This document shows, one piece after another, positions 7,787 to 17,937 of a stretch of 64,000 nucleotides of DNA. Source of the DNA: Alphaproteobacteria bacterium UBA6324 (GTDB lineage: Bacteria > Pseudomonadota > Alphaproteobacteria > CAAGCB01 > CAG-977); contig DJSW01000018.1 in the NCBI GenBank assembly GCA_002439085.1, positions 62,001 through 126,000 on the forward strand, read 5' to 3'. Numbering within the stretch: position 1 is the first letter of the stretch; the number at the start of each line of letters is the position of its first letter. A program made the position numbers and the translations under genes. A model generated the notes under the pieces. It was not told the origin of the DNA. It did not search any database and saw nothing but the letters and a program-made list of their open reading frames with translations.

Positions 7787-8938
7787 ATGAAATTTAAATC
7801 TCTGCTGCTTTTAACCGTTTTCACGTTCGGCACTTTTTCAACGCCGGCCGCCGCCATTGAAACCAAAGCGAAAAACGTCGTTTTGATGGATTTCGACACG
7901 GGAACCGTTTTCTTTGACAAAAAGGCCGACGAACGGATGCCCCCCGCGTCGATGAGCAAGTTGATGACGGCGTACATGATTTTTGAACGCTTGAAAGACG
8001 GCGCGCTGAACATGGACGACGAGTTCATCGTCAGCGAAAACGCATGGCGCAAAGGCGGTGCAAGAACAGGCAGCTCGACGATGTTTTTGAAAATCGGGGA
8101 TAAAGTGAAACTGCGCGATTTGTTGCGCGGCATCATTGTCCAATCGGGCAACGACGCGTGCATCACGGCAGCTGAAAACATCGCCGGAACGGAATCCGAA
8201 TTCGTCGAACTGGCAAACGAAAAGGCCTCTGAATTGGGGCTGAACGACACGCATATGGCCAATTCGACCGGTTGGCCGCATCCGGATCATTATATGTCCC
8301 CGCGCGATCTGGCCGTTTTGGCGTCGCGGATCATTCGCGAATTTCCGGATTATTACGGCATTTATTCCGAAAAGGAATTCACCTACAACGGAATCAAGCA
8401 GGAAAACCGCAATCCGCTGCTGTTTTTGATGCCCGGCGTGGCCGACGGCATTAAAACGGGGCACACGTCGGTTTCTGGATACGGGCTGGTCGGTTCGGCG
8501 AAAAAGAACGGCCGCCGCATTATTATGGTGATCAACGGGCTGAAAACCATGAAAGAACGCAGCGAAGAGGCGCAAAAGCTGATGCTGTGGGGATTCAGGG
8601 ATTTCGACAACTACACCGTTTTGAAAAAAGGCGTCAAGGTCGTCAACGTCCCCGTCTGGCTGGGCGGCGACCGTTTCGTCGCGGCCGTTCCGGACAAGGA
8701 TATGGTACTGACACTGAAAAAGGGCAAACAAAAAGAGGTCAAGGCGAAAGTCGTTTATGAAAAACCGGTCAGCGCGCCTGTTAAAAAAGGTCAAAAAATC
8801 GGCACTTTGACGGTTGACATTCCGGATCAGGTTTCAAAAACGGTCGATTTGTACGCCGCAAACGACGTTAAACGCTTGGGCTATTTCGGCCGTTTGAAAG
8901 AATTGATCAAATACTTTCTGTTCCAAAACATCAACTGA
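7787..8938 (+). CDS. dacA: D-alanyl-D-alanine carboxypeptidase (PBP5/6 family)
   Basis: This 383-residue low-molecular-weight penicillin-binding protein removes the terminal D-Ala from peptidoglycan stem peptides in the periplasm. The signal peptide ends near PAAAIE. All active-site motifs are present: Ser55-Met-Ser-Lys58 (ASMSKLM), Ser120-Gly-Asn122 (VQSGNDA) and Lys223-Thr-Gly225 (GIKTGHT). A PBP5_C beta domain follows. The C-terminal KELIKYFLFQNIN can form the amphipathic membrane-anchoring helix. It begins 12 bases after rlpA with an AAGGA site. Confidence 0.96.
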   Translation: MKFKSLLLLTVFTFGTFSTPAAAIETKAKNVVLMDFDTGTVFFDKKADERMPPASMSKLMTAYMIFERLKDGALNMDDEFIVSENAWRKGGARTGSSTMFLKIGDKVKLRDLLRGIIVQSGNDACITAAENIAGTESEFVELANEKASELGLNDTHMANSTGWPHPDHYMSPRDLAVLASRIIREFPDYYGIYSEKEFTYNGIKQENRNPLLFLMPGVADGIKTGHTSVSGYGLVGSAKKNGRRIIMVINGLKTMKERSEEAQKLMLWGFRDFDNYTVLKKGVKVVNVPVWLGGDRFVAAVPDKDMVLTLKKGKQKEVKAKVVYEKPVSAPVKKGQKIGTLTVDIPDQVSKTVDLYAANDVKRLGYFGRLKELIKYFLFQNIN

Positions 8939-8947
8939 GGGGACGGC

Positions 8948-9589
8948 GTGAAAAGGAATTTCTTTATAACGTTTGAAGGCGGGGAGGGAACCGGCAAATC
9001 GACGCAAGCCCGCCTGTTGGCCGGTTTTCTGGAAAAACAAGGCGTCACCTGCGAATTGACGCGCGAACCGGGCGGTTCCGCCGGCGCCGAAGAAATCCGC
9101 GAACTGGTTGTCAAAGGCGCTGTTCGCCGTTGGGACGTAATGACGGAAGCGTTGTTGATGTTCGCCGCGCGCCGCGATCATCTGGTCAACACGGTTTGGC
9201 CGGCCTTGAAACAGGGGAAGACGGTCATCTGCGACCGCTTTGCCGATTCCACGATGGCCTATCAGGGATTCGGCTATGCGGACGACGGATTGGGGCGTCA
9301 AACGGTGGAAAGCCTGTATCGCATCGTCGTCGGCGATTTCAAACCCGATCTGACGGTCATTTTGGATATGCCCGTCGAACACGGGGTGGAACGCGCGTTG
9401 AAACGCGACGCGACCGTCAACCGTTATGAAAAAATGGGGCTGGATTTCCACCGCAATTTGCGCCAAGCCTTTTTGGATATCGCCGCCAAAGAACCGAACC
9501 GCTGCGCCGTCGTTGACGCGACGGGGACGATTGACGACATCCACGCCCAAGTGGCCGCGCTGGTTCAACAGCGTTTGCTGAAAGCTTGA
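8948..9589 (+). CDS. tmk: Thymidylate kinase
   Basis: This 213-residue enzyme phosphorylates dTMP to dTDP. The P-loop reads FEGGEGTGKSTQARLL (residues 9-22), the DR(F/Y) motif is CDRFADSTMAYQG, and the LID region contains the ERALKRD segment. The start is GTG, 9 bases after the dacA stop, with a GGGGACG site upstream. Length is normal. It precedes holB, a frequent pairing. Confidence 0.96.
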   Translation: MKRNFFITFEGGEGTGKSTQARLLAGFLEKQGVTCELTREPGGSAGAEEIRELVVKGAVRRWDVMTEALLMFAARRDHLVNTVWPALKQGKTVICDRFADSTMAYQGFGYADDGLGRQTVESLYRIVVGDFKPDLTVILDMPVEHGVERALKRDATVNRYEKMGLDFHRNLRQAFLDIAAKEPNRCAVVDATGTIDDIHAQVAALVQQRLLKA

Positions 9590-9591
9590 AA

Positions 9592-10716
9592 ATGGACGGC
9601 TTTTTTCTGAAATTGCCGGAAGAACAAAGCGACCTGACCAGTCACGATGCCGAACAACGGTTGCTGCTTGATCTGTGGAACAGCGGACATTTGGCGGGTT
9701 CGTGGCTGTTCGCGGGTCCCAAAGGGATCGGGAAAGCCACGCTGGCCTATCGTTTGGCGCGGTTTATTCTTGCCGCGCCGGATCCGGAAAACGATTTGCT
9801 CGGCGTCCGTCCGACCACGCTGTCCGTTCCGGAAAACGATCCGGTTTTCCGATCCGTCGCCCAGCGTTCGCATCCGGCGTTGAAAGTCATTGAATGCGGG
9901 CTAAAAAAAGACGAGCTTGAAGCCCGTCAGGCCTTGATCGACGCCGGAAAACCATTGGATCCCGAAATCGAACGCGCCAGAAAACGCTCTAACGAAATAG
10001 GCATACCGGACATTCGCGCAGCGGAAGCGTTCCTGCATTTGACGGTCGGCGGCAACGGGTGGCGCGTCATGATCATTGATTCGGCGGACGATATGAACCC
10101 GAACGCGGCGAACGCCCTGTTGAAATCTTTGGAAGAACCGCCCGAAAAAACAGTTATTATTTTGATCAGTCACGTTGTCGGGAAACTGTTGCCGACGATC
10201 CGCTCCAGATGCCGAAAGTTGACGATAAAACCGTTTGAAAGCAATGCGTTATCAGATTTTCTTAAATCAAAAGGCGAAGACATCCCCGATGCGGATCTGC
10301 ACACGCTTTCCCTTTTGGCGGAGGGCAGCCCCGGCAAAGCCGTTTCGTTGATCAATCAGGACGGCGTTTCCCTGTTTAAAAAACTGGTTTCGTTTTTCGC
10401 GGCTTTTCCGGCGGTGTCGGTGTCCGGCCTGTACGATTTCGCGGAAAAATCGCTGAAAGACAAGGACGTGCTGAAAACGGCGCAATCGCTGTTAATCCAA
10501 TGGCTGACCGACGTTTGCGTCAGCGCCGAAAAACAGGACGCGGCGGAAATATTCGCCGGAGAAGGCGCCGTCCGGCGGCGGCTGCAAACCGTTTTTCCGG
10601 TTTTGAAATTGATGGATTTGACGGACGGATTGCGCCGCGCCTTTGCCGATCCCGATTTGGATCAAAAACAGGTGTTCGTCAACGCCGTTCTGACTTTGCA
10701 GCGCGAGGCCGGATGA
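9592..10716 (+). CDS. holB: DNA polymerase III subunit delta'
   Basis: This 374-residue AAA+ protein belongs to the clamp-loader complex. It has a Walker A motif GPKGIGKATL (about 42-51) and the sensor-type ANALLKSLEEPPEKTVIILI segment followed by SRCRKL, diagnostic of delta'/DnaX relatives. ATG 9592 is chosen over a TTG at 9586 that would overlap the tmk stop. The stop overlaps the tatD start as ATGA, so translation is probably coupled. The insertion between Walker A and the sensor region is common in alphaproteobacterial HolB. Confidence 0.93.
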   Translation: MDGFFLKLPEEQSDLTSHDAEQRLLLDLWNSGHLAGSWLFAGPKGIGKATLAYRLARFILAAPDPENDLLGVRPTTLSVPENDPVFRSVAQRSHPALKVIECGLKKDELEARQALIDAGKPLDPEIERARKRSNEIGIPDIRAAEAFLHLTVGGNGWRVMIIDSADDMNPNAANALLKSLEEPPEKTVIILISHVVGKLLPTIRSRCRKLTIKPFESNALSDFLKSKGEDIPDADLHTLSLLAEGSPGKAVSLINQDGVSLFKKLVSFFAAFPAVSVSGLYDFAEKSLKDKDVLKTAQSLLIQWLTDVCVSAEKQDAAEIFAGEGAVRRRLQTVFPVLKLMDLTDGLRRAFADPDLDQKQVFVNAVLTLQREAG

Positions 10717-11495
10717 TGTTTTTCGTTGACAGCCATTGCCATTTGAATTTCCCGAGCCTGCTGCCGCAGGCGGATCAGGTGATCGCCCGCGCGAAAGAAG
10801 CGGGGATCGGATGTTTCTTAACGGCTTGCACCAAATTGGGCGAAGTGCCGGAATTGATCGCCTTGACGCGCGCGCATGAAAACGTTTTCGCGTCGGTCGG
10901 CGTTCATCCCGAATACGCGGCGGAGCAGGGGGATGTCACCGTTGACGACCTGTGCACGCCGACGGATGACCCGAAAATCGTCGCGCTGGGCGAAGCGGGG
11001 CTGGATTACCATTACGCGCCGGACACGGCGGACGCGCAGCGGCGGTTGTTTCGCACCCACTTGCGGGCGGCCAAAAAATCGGGGCTGCCGCTGATCATTC
11101 ACACGCGCGAAGCCGAAGACGACACCATACAGCTACTGCGGGAAGAGGCGTCGCCCGACCTGCGCGGCGTTCTGCACTGCTTTTCATCGCAAAAACGGCT
11201 GGCAGAAGTCGGATTGGAGCTAGGCTTTTACATTTCCGCGTCCGGCATCATCACGTTCAAATCGGCGCAAGACCTGCGTGAAACGTTCGGTTTTGTGCCG
11301 ATGAACCGCCTGTTGCTGGAAACGGACGCACCGTATTTGGCGCCCGTTCCGTTCAGGGGACGCGAAAACGAACCCGCCTTTCTGATTAAAACGGCGGAAA
11401 CCTTGGCCAAAATCAAGGGCGTCGTTTTGGACGAGCTGAAAGAACGGACGACGGAAAACTTTTTCACATTATTTTCAAAGGCTTCTGTGTCATGA
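10713..11495 (+). CDS. TatD family metal-dependent hydrolase
   Basis: This 260-residue TIM-barrel protein belongs to the TatD DNase family (YcfH-like). Metal ligands appear as DSHCHLNF near the N-terminus, GEAGLDYHY, LIIHTREAEDD, LHCFSS and LETDAPYLAPVPFRG. TatD proteins have 3'-5' exonuclease activity and related roles; the substrate here is not known. The ATG at 10713 overlaps the holB stop; a second ATG at 10716 is equally possible. The gene lies in the conserved holB-tatD-MBL order. Confidence 0.93.
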   Translation: MMFFVDSHCHLNFPSLLPQADQVIARAKEAGIGCFLTACTKLGEVPELIALTRAHENVFASVGVHPEYAAEQGDVTVDDLCTPTDDPKIVALGEAGLDYHYAPDTADAQRRLFRTHLRAAKKSGLPLIIHTREAEDDTIQLLREEASPDLRGVLHCFSSQKRLAEVGLELGFYISASGIITFKSAQDLRETFGFVPMNRLLLETDAPYLAPVPFRGRENEPAFLIKTAETLAKIKGVVLDELKERTTENFFTLFSKASVS

Positions 11496-12268
11496 AAATA
11501 CGGATTTTAGGCTGCGGAGCCGCCCCCGGCGTCCCCAGCATCAGCAAAGGGTGGGGCAAATGCGACCCGAACAACCCGAAAAACAGGCGGTCGCGGACAT
11601 CTTTGCTGTTGCGCGAAGGGAAAACGACACTGCTGTTCGACACGGGGCCAGATTTGCGCGAACAGCTGCTGGCCGCGCAGGTGAGGGAGCTGAGCGCCAT
11701 TTTATACACGCACGAACACGCCGACCATACGCACGGCATCGACGATCTGCGCGAAATCAACCGCGCCATGCACGCGGGCATCCCCGCATATGCGAACGCG
11801 ACGACGCTTGATTTGCTGAAAACGCGCTTTTCCTACGCTTTCCGTCCGGTCGATGTCGCCAAAGAACCGTTTTTCCACCCATGGCTGGATCCGAATTTGA
11901 TCATACCGGGCGAAGCGTTTTTAATCAACGACCTGAAAATCATCCCGTTTACCCAAGATCACGAATGGACGACCAGTTTAGGCTTCAGAATCAATAACTT
12001 CGGCTACTCCACGGACGTTGTGCATCTGTACGATTCCGCACTGTCCATATTAAAGGGCGTAGATACATGGGTGGTCGGCTGCCTGTCCGAACAGGATCAC
12101 CCCAGCCACGCGTCGGTGCGCCAAGTGTTGGAATGGGTGGACATTTTAAAACCACGCCGAACGATATTGACGCATATGGCCATGGGGCTGGATTACGAAA
12201 CGCTGCGCCGCACGTTGCCCGACGGCGTCGAACCGGCCTATGACGGTATGGAATTTGAAGCGGATTGA
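11492..12268 (+). CDS. MBL-fold metallohydrolase (PhnP-like phosphodiesterase family)
   Basis: This 258-residue metallo-beta-lactamase-fold hydrolase carries the metal motif HEHADH at 74-79, an LLFDTGPDLREQL strand, and the terminal TILTHMAMGLDY His-containing loop. The closest functional relatives are PhnP-like cyclic phosphate phosphodiesterases; the physiological substrate of the chromosomal tatD-linked version is not established. The ATG overlaps the tatD stop by 4 bases. It is probably the last gene of the operon. Confidence 0.9.
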   Translation: MKIRILGCGAAPGVPSISKGWGKCDPNNPKNRRSRTSLLLREGKTTLLFDTGPDLREQLLAAQVRELSAILYTHEHADHTHGIDDLREINRAMHAGIPAYANATTLDLLKTRFSYAFRPVDVAKEPFFHPWLDPNLIIPGEAFLINDLKIIPFTQDHEWTTSLGFRINNFGYSTDVVHLYDSALSILKGVDTWVVGCLSEQDHPSHASVRQVLEWVDILKPRRTILTHMAMGLDYETLRRTLPDGVEPAYDGMEFEAD

Positions 12269-12447
12269 CAATCGCTCCATAGGGGCAAATCCGGCGGGGC
12301 GATAGAATGTCCGACTGGTCTGTTGATACCGGCTTGAAAATCGCGCCACGCCATTTCGATCTATAAAATCCTATTCATACTCGCCGCGCGGGAAAACCGC
12401 GGCAGGCGCGATATTCGTACACCTGTTTAATTAATGACAGAGAGGGA

Positions 12448-12615
12448 TTATTCTTCCTCTTCCTCTTCCTCTTCCTCTTCCTCTTCGTCGTCCCCGTCAG
12501 TTTCATCCGGTTCTTCAAAAAACAACCATTCCCATAGCCAAACCGTTATAGCGGGTATTGTTCCAAAACCGGAAACCAGCAGAAGCCACCAAATACAAGA
12601 ACGTTCAGTCCTCAT
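12448..12615 (-). CDS. Possible acidic membrane microprotein with a poly-Glu tail
   Basis: This 55-residue ORF begins MRTERSCIWWLLLVSGFGTI, continues through one hydrophobic, Trp-rich segment to about residue 37, and ends in an Asp/Glu tail with a run of 12 or more Glu encoded by a hexanucleotide repeat. The ATG at 12615 is chosen over 12630 because GGAG at 12625-12628 lies 9 bases upstream. A membrane-spanning segment followed by a cytoplasmic acidic tail looks like a real small protein, but the repeat could also make a spurious ORF. No homologue is known to me. Confidence 0.4.
   Translation of the reverse strand: MRTERSCIWWLLLVSGFGTIPAITVWLWEWLFFEEPDETDGDDEEEEEEEEEEEE
12453..12487. repeat. 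Hexanucleotide tandem repeat (CTTCCT, nearly six copies)
   Basis: Five exact CTTCCT units at 12453-12482 are followed by a partial one. Read on the minus strand it encodes alternating Glu codons, so unit gain or loss would keep the reading frame and only change the length of the acidic tail. Confidence 0.9.
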
Positions 12616-13255
12616 TTCAAAAATCTCCATAACGCGTCTTTAATGAATTTATACGTCACTTCCGTTAATAATAAATTTCATAGCTTTTTATTCTTTTAAC
12701 CGCGACCAACCCCAAACACTAAAGAAGAAGAGGGGCGGGGACAACACGTCCGTTTCCGCTCCGGCCGCTTTTCGCATTTCTGAGCGCGCGGAACGTCCGG
12801 ATGTCCGGATATACCGTTTTTTGAAATTTGCGCCCTGAAAACCGTCCGCGCCGATCGCACGTCGGCCGGATATGATCCGGAAAAGTCGGAATCCAACGTA
12901 TCATATTGAAAAACATACATAATTTATCCGGATGCAGCCGTTAATAACAAAAACGGCAAAAGTCACATAACACCTCTGGAAAAACCTGTTCTGAAAAATG
13001 TTGACAACCCAACAGAATATTGTTTGTTTTCAATGTGATATATCCGTTTTATCCCGTTGTGAGTTATATACGTTTGTCGCATAATGTTTATTATGTTAAA
13101 CAACCGGATAGGAAAAGCAGTATGACAAAATGTTTTAATCGCATTTTCAGGCCGCAAAACCATAGCAAGGACGTATTTCGGAACTCACGGCCGCCACAGC
13201 GTCGCCACGATCATTCAACCGCGACGCAATCTTTTATCTTTGGTCAGGGGTCAAA

Positions 13256-13292
13256 AAAAATCCCTTGGGGCTTTCACACCTCAAGGGATTTG
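13256..13292 (-). terminator. Intrinsic terminator of the ssb/gyrA/coaD/cyclophilin side
   Basis: A long stem pairs aaatcccttg with caagggattt around a GC-rich interior; on the minus strand it is followed by a run of eight T. It lies 27 bases downstream of the cyclophilin stop. Confidence 0.85.
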
Positions 13293-13318
13293 AAAATTTT
13301 TCGGAAACGCGCTGGAGC

Positions 13319-13795
13319 TTAGTCGGCCAGCTTCATGGAAATGATGCAATCGGGATCTTTGACCATACCGTTGTTGCCGGATCCCTTTTTGATTTTATCG
13401 ACAAATTCCATACCTTTAACGACCTGCCCCCAAACCGTGTACTGCTTGTCCAGCCACGGGCAAGCGTCGTAACAGATGAAAAACTGGCTGTCGGCGCTGT
13501 GAATATCCATCGCCCGCGCCATGGAACACGTTCCGCGCACGTGCGGTTCGTCGGAAAATTCGGCGCGTAGCAACATTCCGCTGCCGCCGCATCCGTCGCC
13601 GTCCGGATCGCCCGTCTGCGCCATAAACCCGTCAATCACGCGGTGGAATTTCAGTCCGTCGTAAAATCCCTGTTTGACCAGTTCTTTGATTCTGGCAACG
13701 TGTTTCGGCGCCAGATCCGGCCGCATTTTGATTTCGACAATGCCGTCTTTCAATTCCAGCAACAGCGTGTTTTGATCTTTTTCTTTAGAACTCAT
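13319..13795 (-). CDS. Cyclophilin-type peptidylprolyl isomerase
   Basis: This 158-residue cytoplasmic cyclophilin (no signal peptide) catalyses cis-trans isomerisation of prolyl bonds. Visible family motifs are YDGLKFHRVIDGFMAQTGDP, the ADSQFFICY strand corresponding to SQFFI, and YTVWGQVVKGMEFVDKI. An insert DGDGCGGSG sits after the GDP loop, as in many alphaproteobacterial copies. The start overlaps the coaD stop by 4 bases, so the two genes are probably coupled. Confidence 0.93.
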   Translation of the reverse strand: MSSKEKDQNTLLLELKDGIVEIKMRPDLAPKHVARIKELVKQGFYDGLKFHRVIDGFMAQTGDPDGDGCGGSGMLLRAEFSDEPHVRGTCSMARAMDIHSADSQFFICYDACPWLDKQYTVWGQVVKGMEFVDKIKKGSGNNGMVKDPDCIISMKLAD

Positions 13796-14296
13796 TTGAT
13801 TTTCCCCAATTCCTTATAACGCGCGATCAAACGTTCGGCGACCGCGGGCGTGACAAACGTTGAAATGTCGCCGCCCAGCTGGCAGATTTCCTTGACAAAC
13901 ACGGACGAAACGAACTGATGTTTTTCCGACGCCATCAAAAAAACGGTTTCGATATCCTCTTCCAAACGGCGGTTCATCACGCACATTTTGAATTCGTATT
14001 CAAAATCCGACACGGCGCGCAATCCGCGAAAGATCACCTGCGCCTTGTTTTCCTTGGCAAAGTTGACCAGCAATTCGTCGATCAGCGGTTTGACGACAAT
14101 CACGCTTTTGGCGCGGTATTTATCTATCGCCTCTTCCGTCATGGCCAGCCGGTCTTCCAACGAAAAAAGCGAATTTTTATGTTGGTTGACAGCCACGCCG
14201 ATGACCAGACGATCCACCAATCCCGCCGCCCGTTCGACCAAATTCATATGGCCGTAGGTGATCGGGTCGAACGTCCCCGGATAAACGCCGATCCGT

Positions 14297-14304
<8 letters not shown>
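13792..14304 (-). CDS. coaD: Phosphopantetheine adenylyltransferase
   Basis: This 170-residue nucleotidyltransferase makes dephospho-CoA from 4'-phosphopantetheine and ATP, the penultimate CoA step. It starts [20 protein letters not shown], with the (T/H)xGH nucleotide-binding motif at TYGH. It ends with [20 protein letters not shown], the ISST-like signature. The ATG at 14302-14304 is clear; a longer in-frame reading is only the shadow of the gyrA tail. The start overlaps the end of gyrA by 8 bases. Confidence 0.95.
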
Positions 14305-17086
<2,782 letters not shown>

Positions 17087-17139
17087 GAGTGTCAATCCTG
17101 TTTTGCGTTTACTTCAAATATGGCGAGCAAGCTGTTGTT

Positions 17140-17613
17140 TTAGAATGGGATTTCGTCATCAAAGCTGTTGTCGGCGGCGGCGGGTTTTGCATCCCATCCC
17201 GACGATGCGGCCGGCGCGTCAAACCCTGCGGACGCTCCGCCGAACGACGACGCGTCCGACGACCCGCGGCTGTCCAGCAAAGTCATTTCGCCGCTGTAAT
17301 TGCCCAAAACGACTTCGGTCGTATATTTTTCAACGCCGTTTCCGTCCGTCCATTTGCGCGTTTGCAATGAACCTTCGACGTACAGTTTCGTGCCTTTTTT
17401 CACATAGCGCTCGGCGATTCCGGCCAATCCCTGATTGAAAATGACAACGCGATGCCATTCAGTTCTTTCCTTGCGTTCGCCGGATTTGTCCTTCCACGTT
17501 TCGGACGTGGCCAAGGCCAGATTGACGATTTTCCGCCCGTCCGCCGATTGACGGATTTCCGGATCCCTGCCGATGTTGCCGATCAGAATAACTTTGTTCA
17601 CGCTTCCAGCCAT
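17140..17613 (-). CDS. ssb: Single-stranded DNA-binding protein
   Basis: This 157-residue SSB has the N-terminal OB-fold (MAGSVNKVILIGNIGRDPEI ... TEWHRVVIFN) and a Gly/Ser/Ala-rich linker. It ends in DDEIPF, the acidic tip that recruits RecO, RecG and other repair partners. It precedes gyrA on the same strand by about 50 bases, a usual alphaproteobacterial order. RecO, RecG and HolB are also encoded in this window. Confidence 0.96.
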   Translation of the reverse strand: MAGSVNKVILIGNIGRDPEIRQSADGRKIVNLALATSETWKDKSGERKERTEWHRVVIFNQGLAGIAERYVKKGTKLYVEGSLQTRKWTDGNGVEKYTTEVVLGNYSGEMTLLDSRGSSDASSFGGASAGFDAPAASSGWDAKPAAADNSFDDEIPF

Positions 17614-17869
17614 TTTTGTATCCTATATTTTAAAGTCAGAAAAGTTATCCCTTTTTACACCGAACCGATCGGAAAAAAAAGCTTTTCTTTCCAACCGCGG
17701 CCGAAAAAGATTTACTGTCGTTTAAAATCAACGTGTTATAGGATAAAGTTAAACTTTTGAAAAAAGTTTAAAACCCCGCGTTCATCCGACGCGAAACGGA
17801 TTCGCCCGCCCCCTTATCGACCGCCCGCGGCCAAGGCGGCGCAACATCGCTGTTTTCCGTAAAATATCC
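17614..17869. other. Divergent intergenic region between ssb and the acyl-CoA synthetase
   Basis: This AT-rich stretch carries the divergent control regions of ssb (minus) and the ADP-forming synthetase (plus). A TATAAC-like box lies on the minus strand near 17735, but its -35 partner is weak. I see no gene and no clear operator. Confidence 0.5.
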
Positions 17870-17899
17870 TTGACTTTTTCCCTGTTGCAACTTCATATT
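17870..17899 (+). promoter_or_regulatory. Predicted promoter of the ADP-forming acyl-CoA synthetase
   Basis: TTGACT at 17870-17875 and CATATT at 17894-17899 are separated by 18 bases. The ribosome binding site AAAGGGA at 17926-17932 and the ATG at 17938 follow, giving a short leader. Confidence 0.5.
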
Positions 17900-17937
17900 A
17901 TGCCCCAGTTACACTTAAAGTTTTGAAAGGGAATATA

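Larger units (their letters stand above)
12269..13255. other. Poorly coding intergenic kilobase
   Basis: Between the MBL gene and the cyclophilin terminator I find no plus-strand gene. One minus-strand microprotein candidate (12448-12615) is listed separately. The stretch also holds a CTTCCT tandem repeat, an AT-rich segment at 12620-12710, and short inverted repeats such as ccggat-atg-atccgg at 12866-12880. A plus-strand ORF at 13020-13322 has no good ribosome binding site and recognisably runs into the terminator, so I do not call it. Confidence 0.5.

Noticed and set aside
12434..12643. Plus-strand poly-Ser ORF over the CTTCCT repeat
   Set aside because: Only repeat-driven; there is no ribosome binding site and no conserved-looking sequence outside the repeat.
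13020..13322. Plus-strand 100-residue ORF before the cyclophilin terminator
   Set aside because: It has no convincing ribosome binding site and its end runs through the terminator of the opposite strand.
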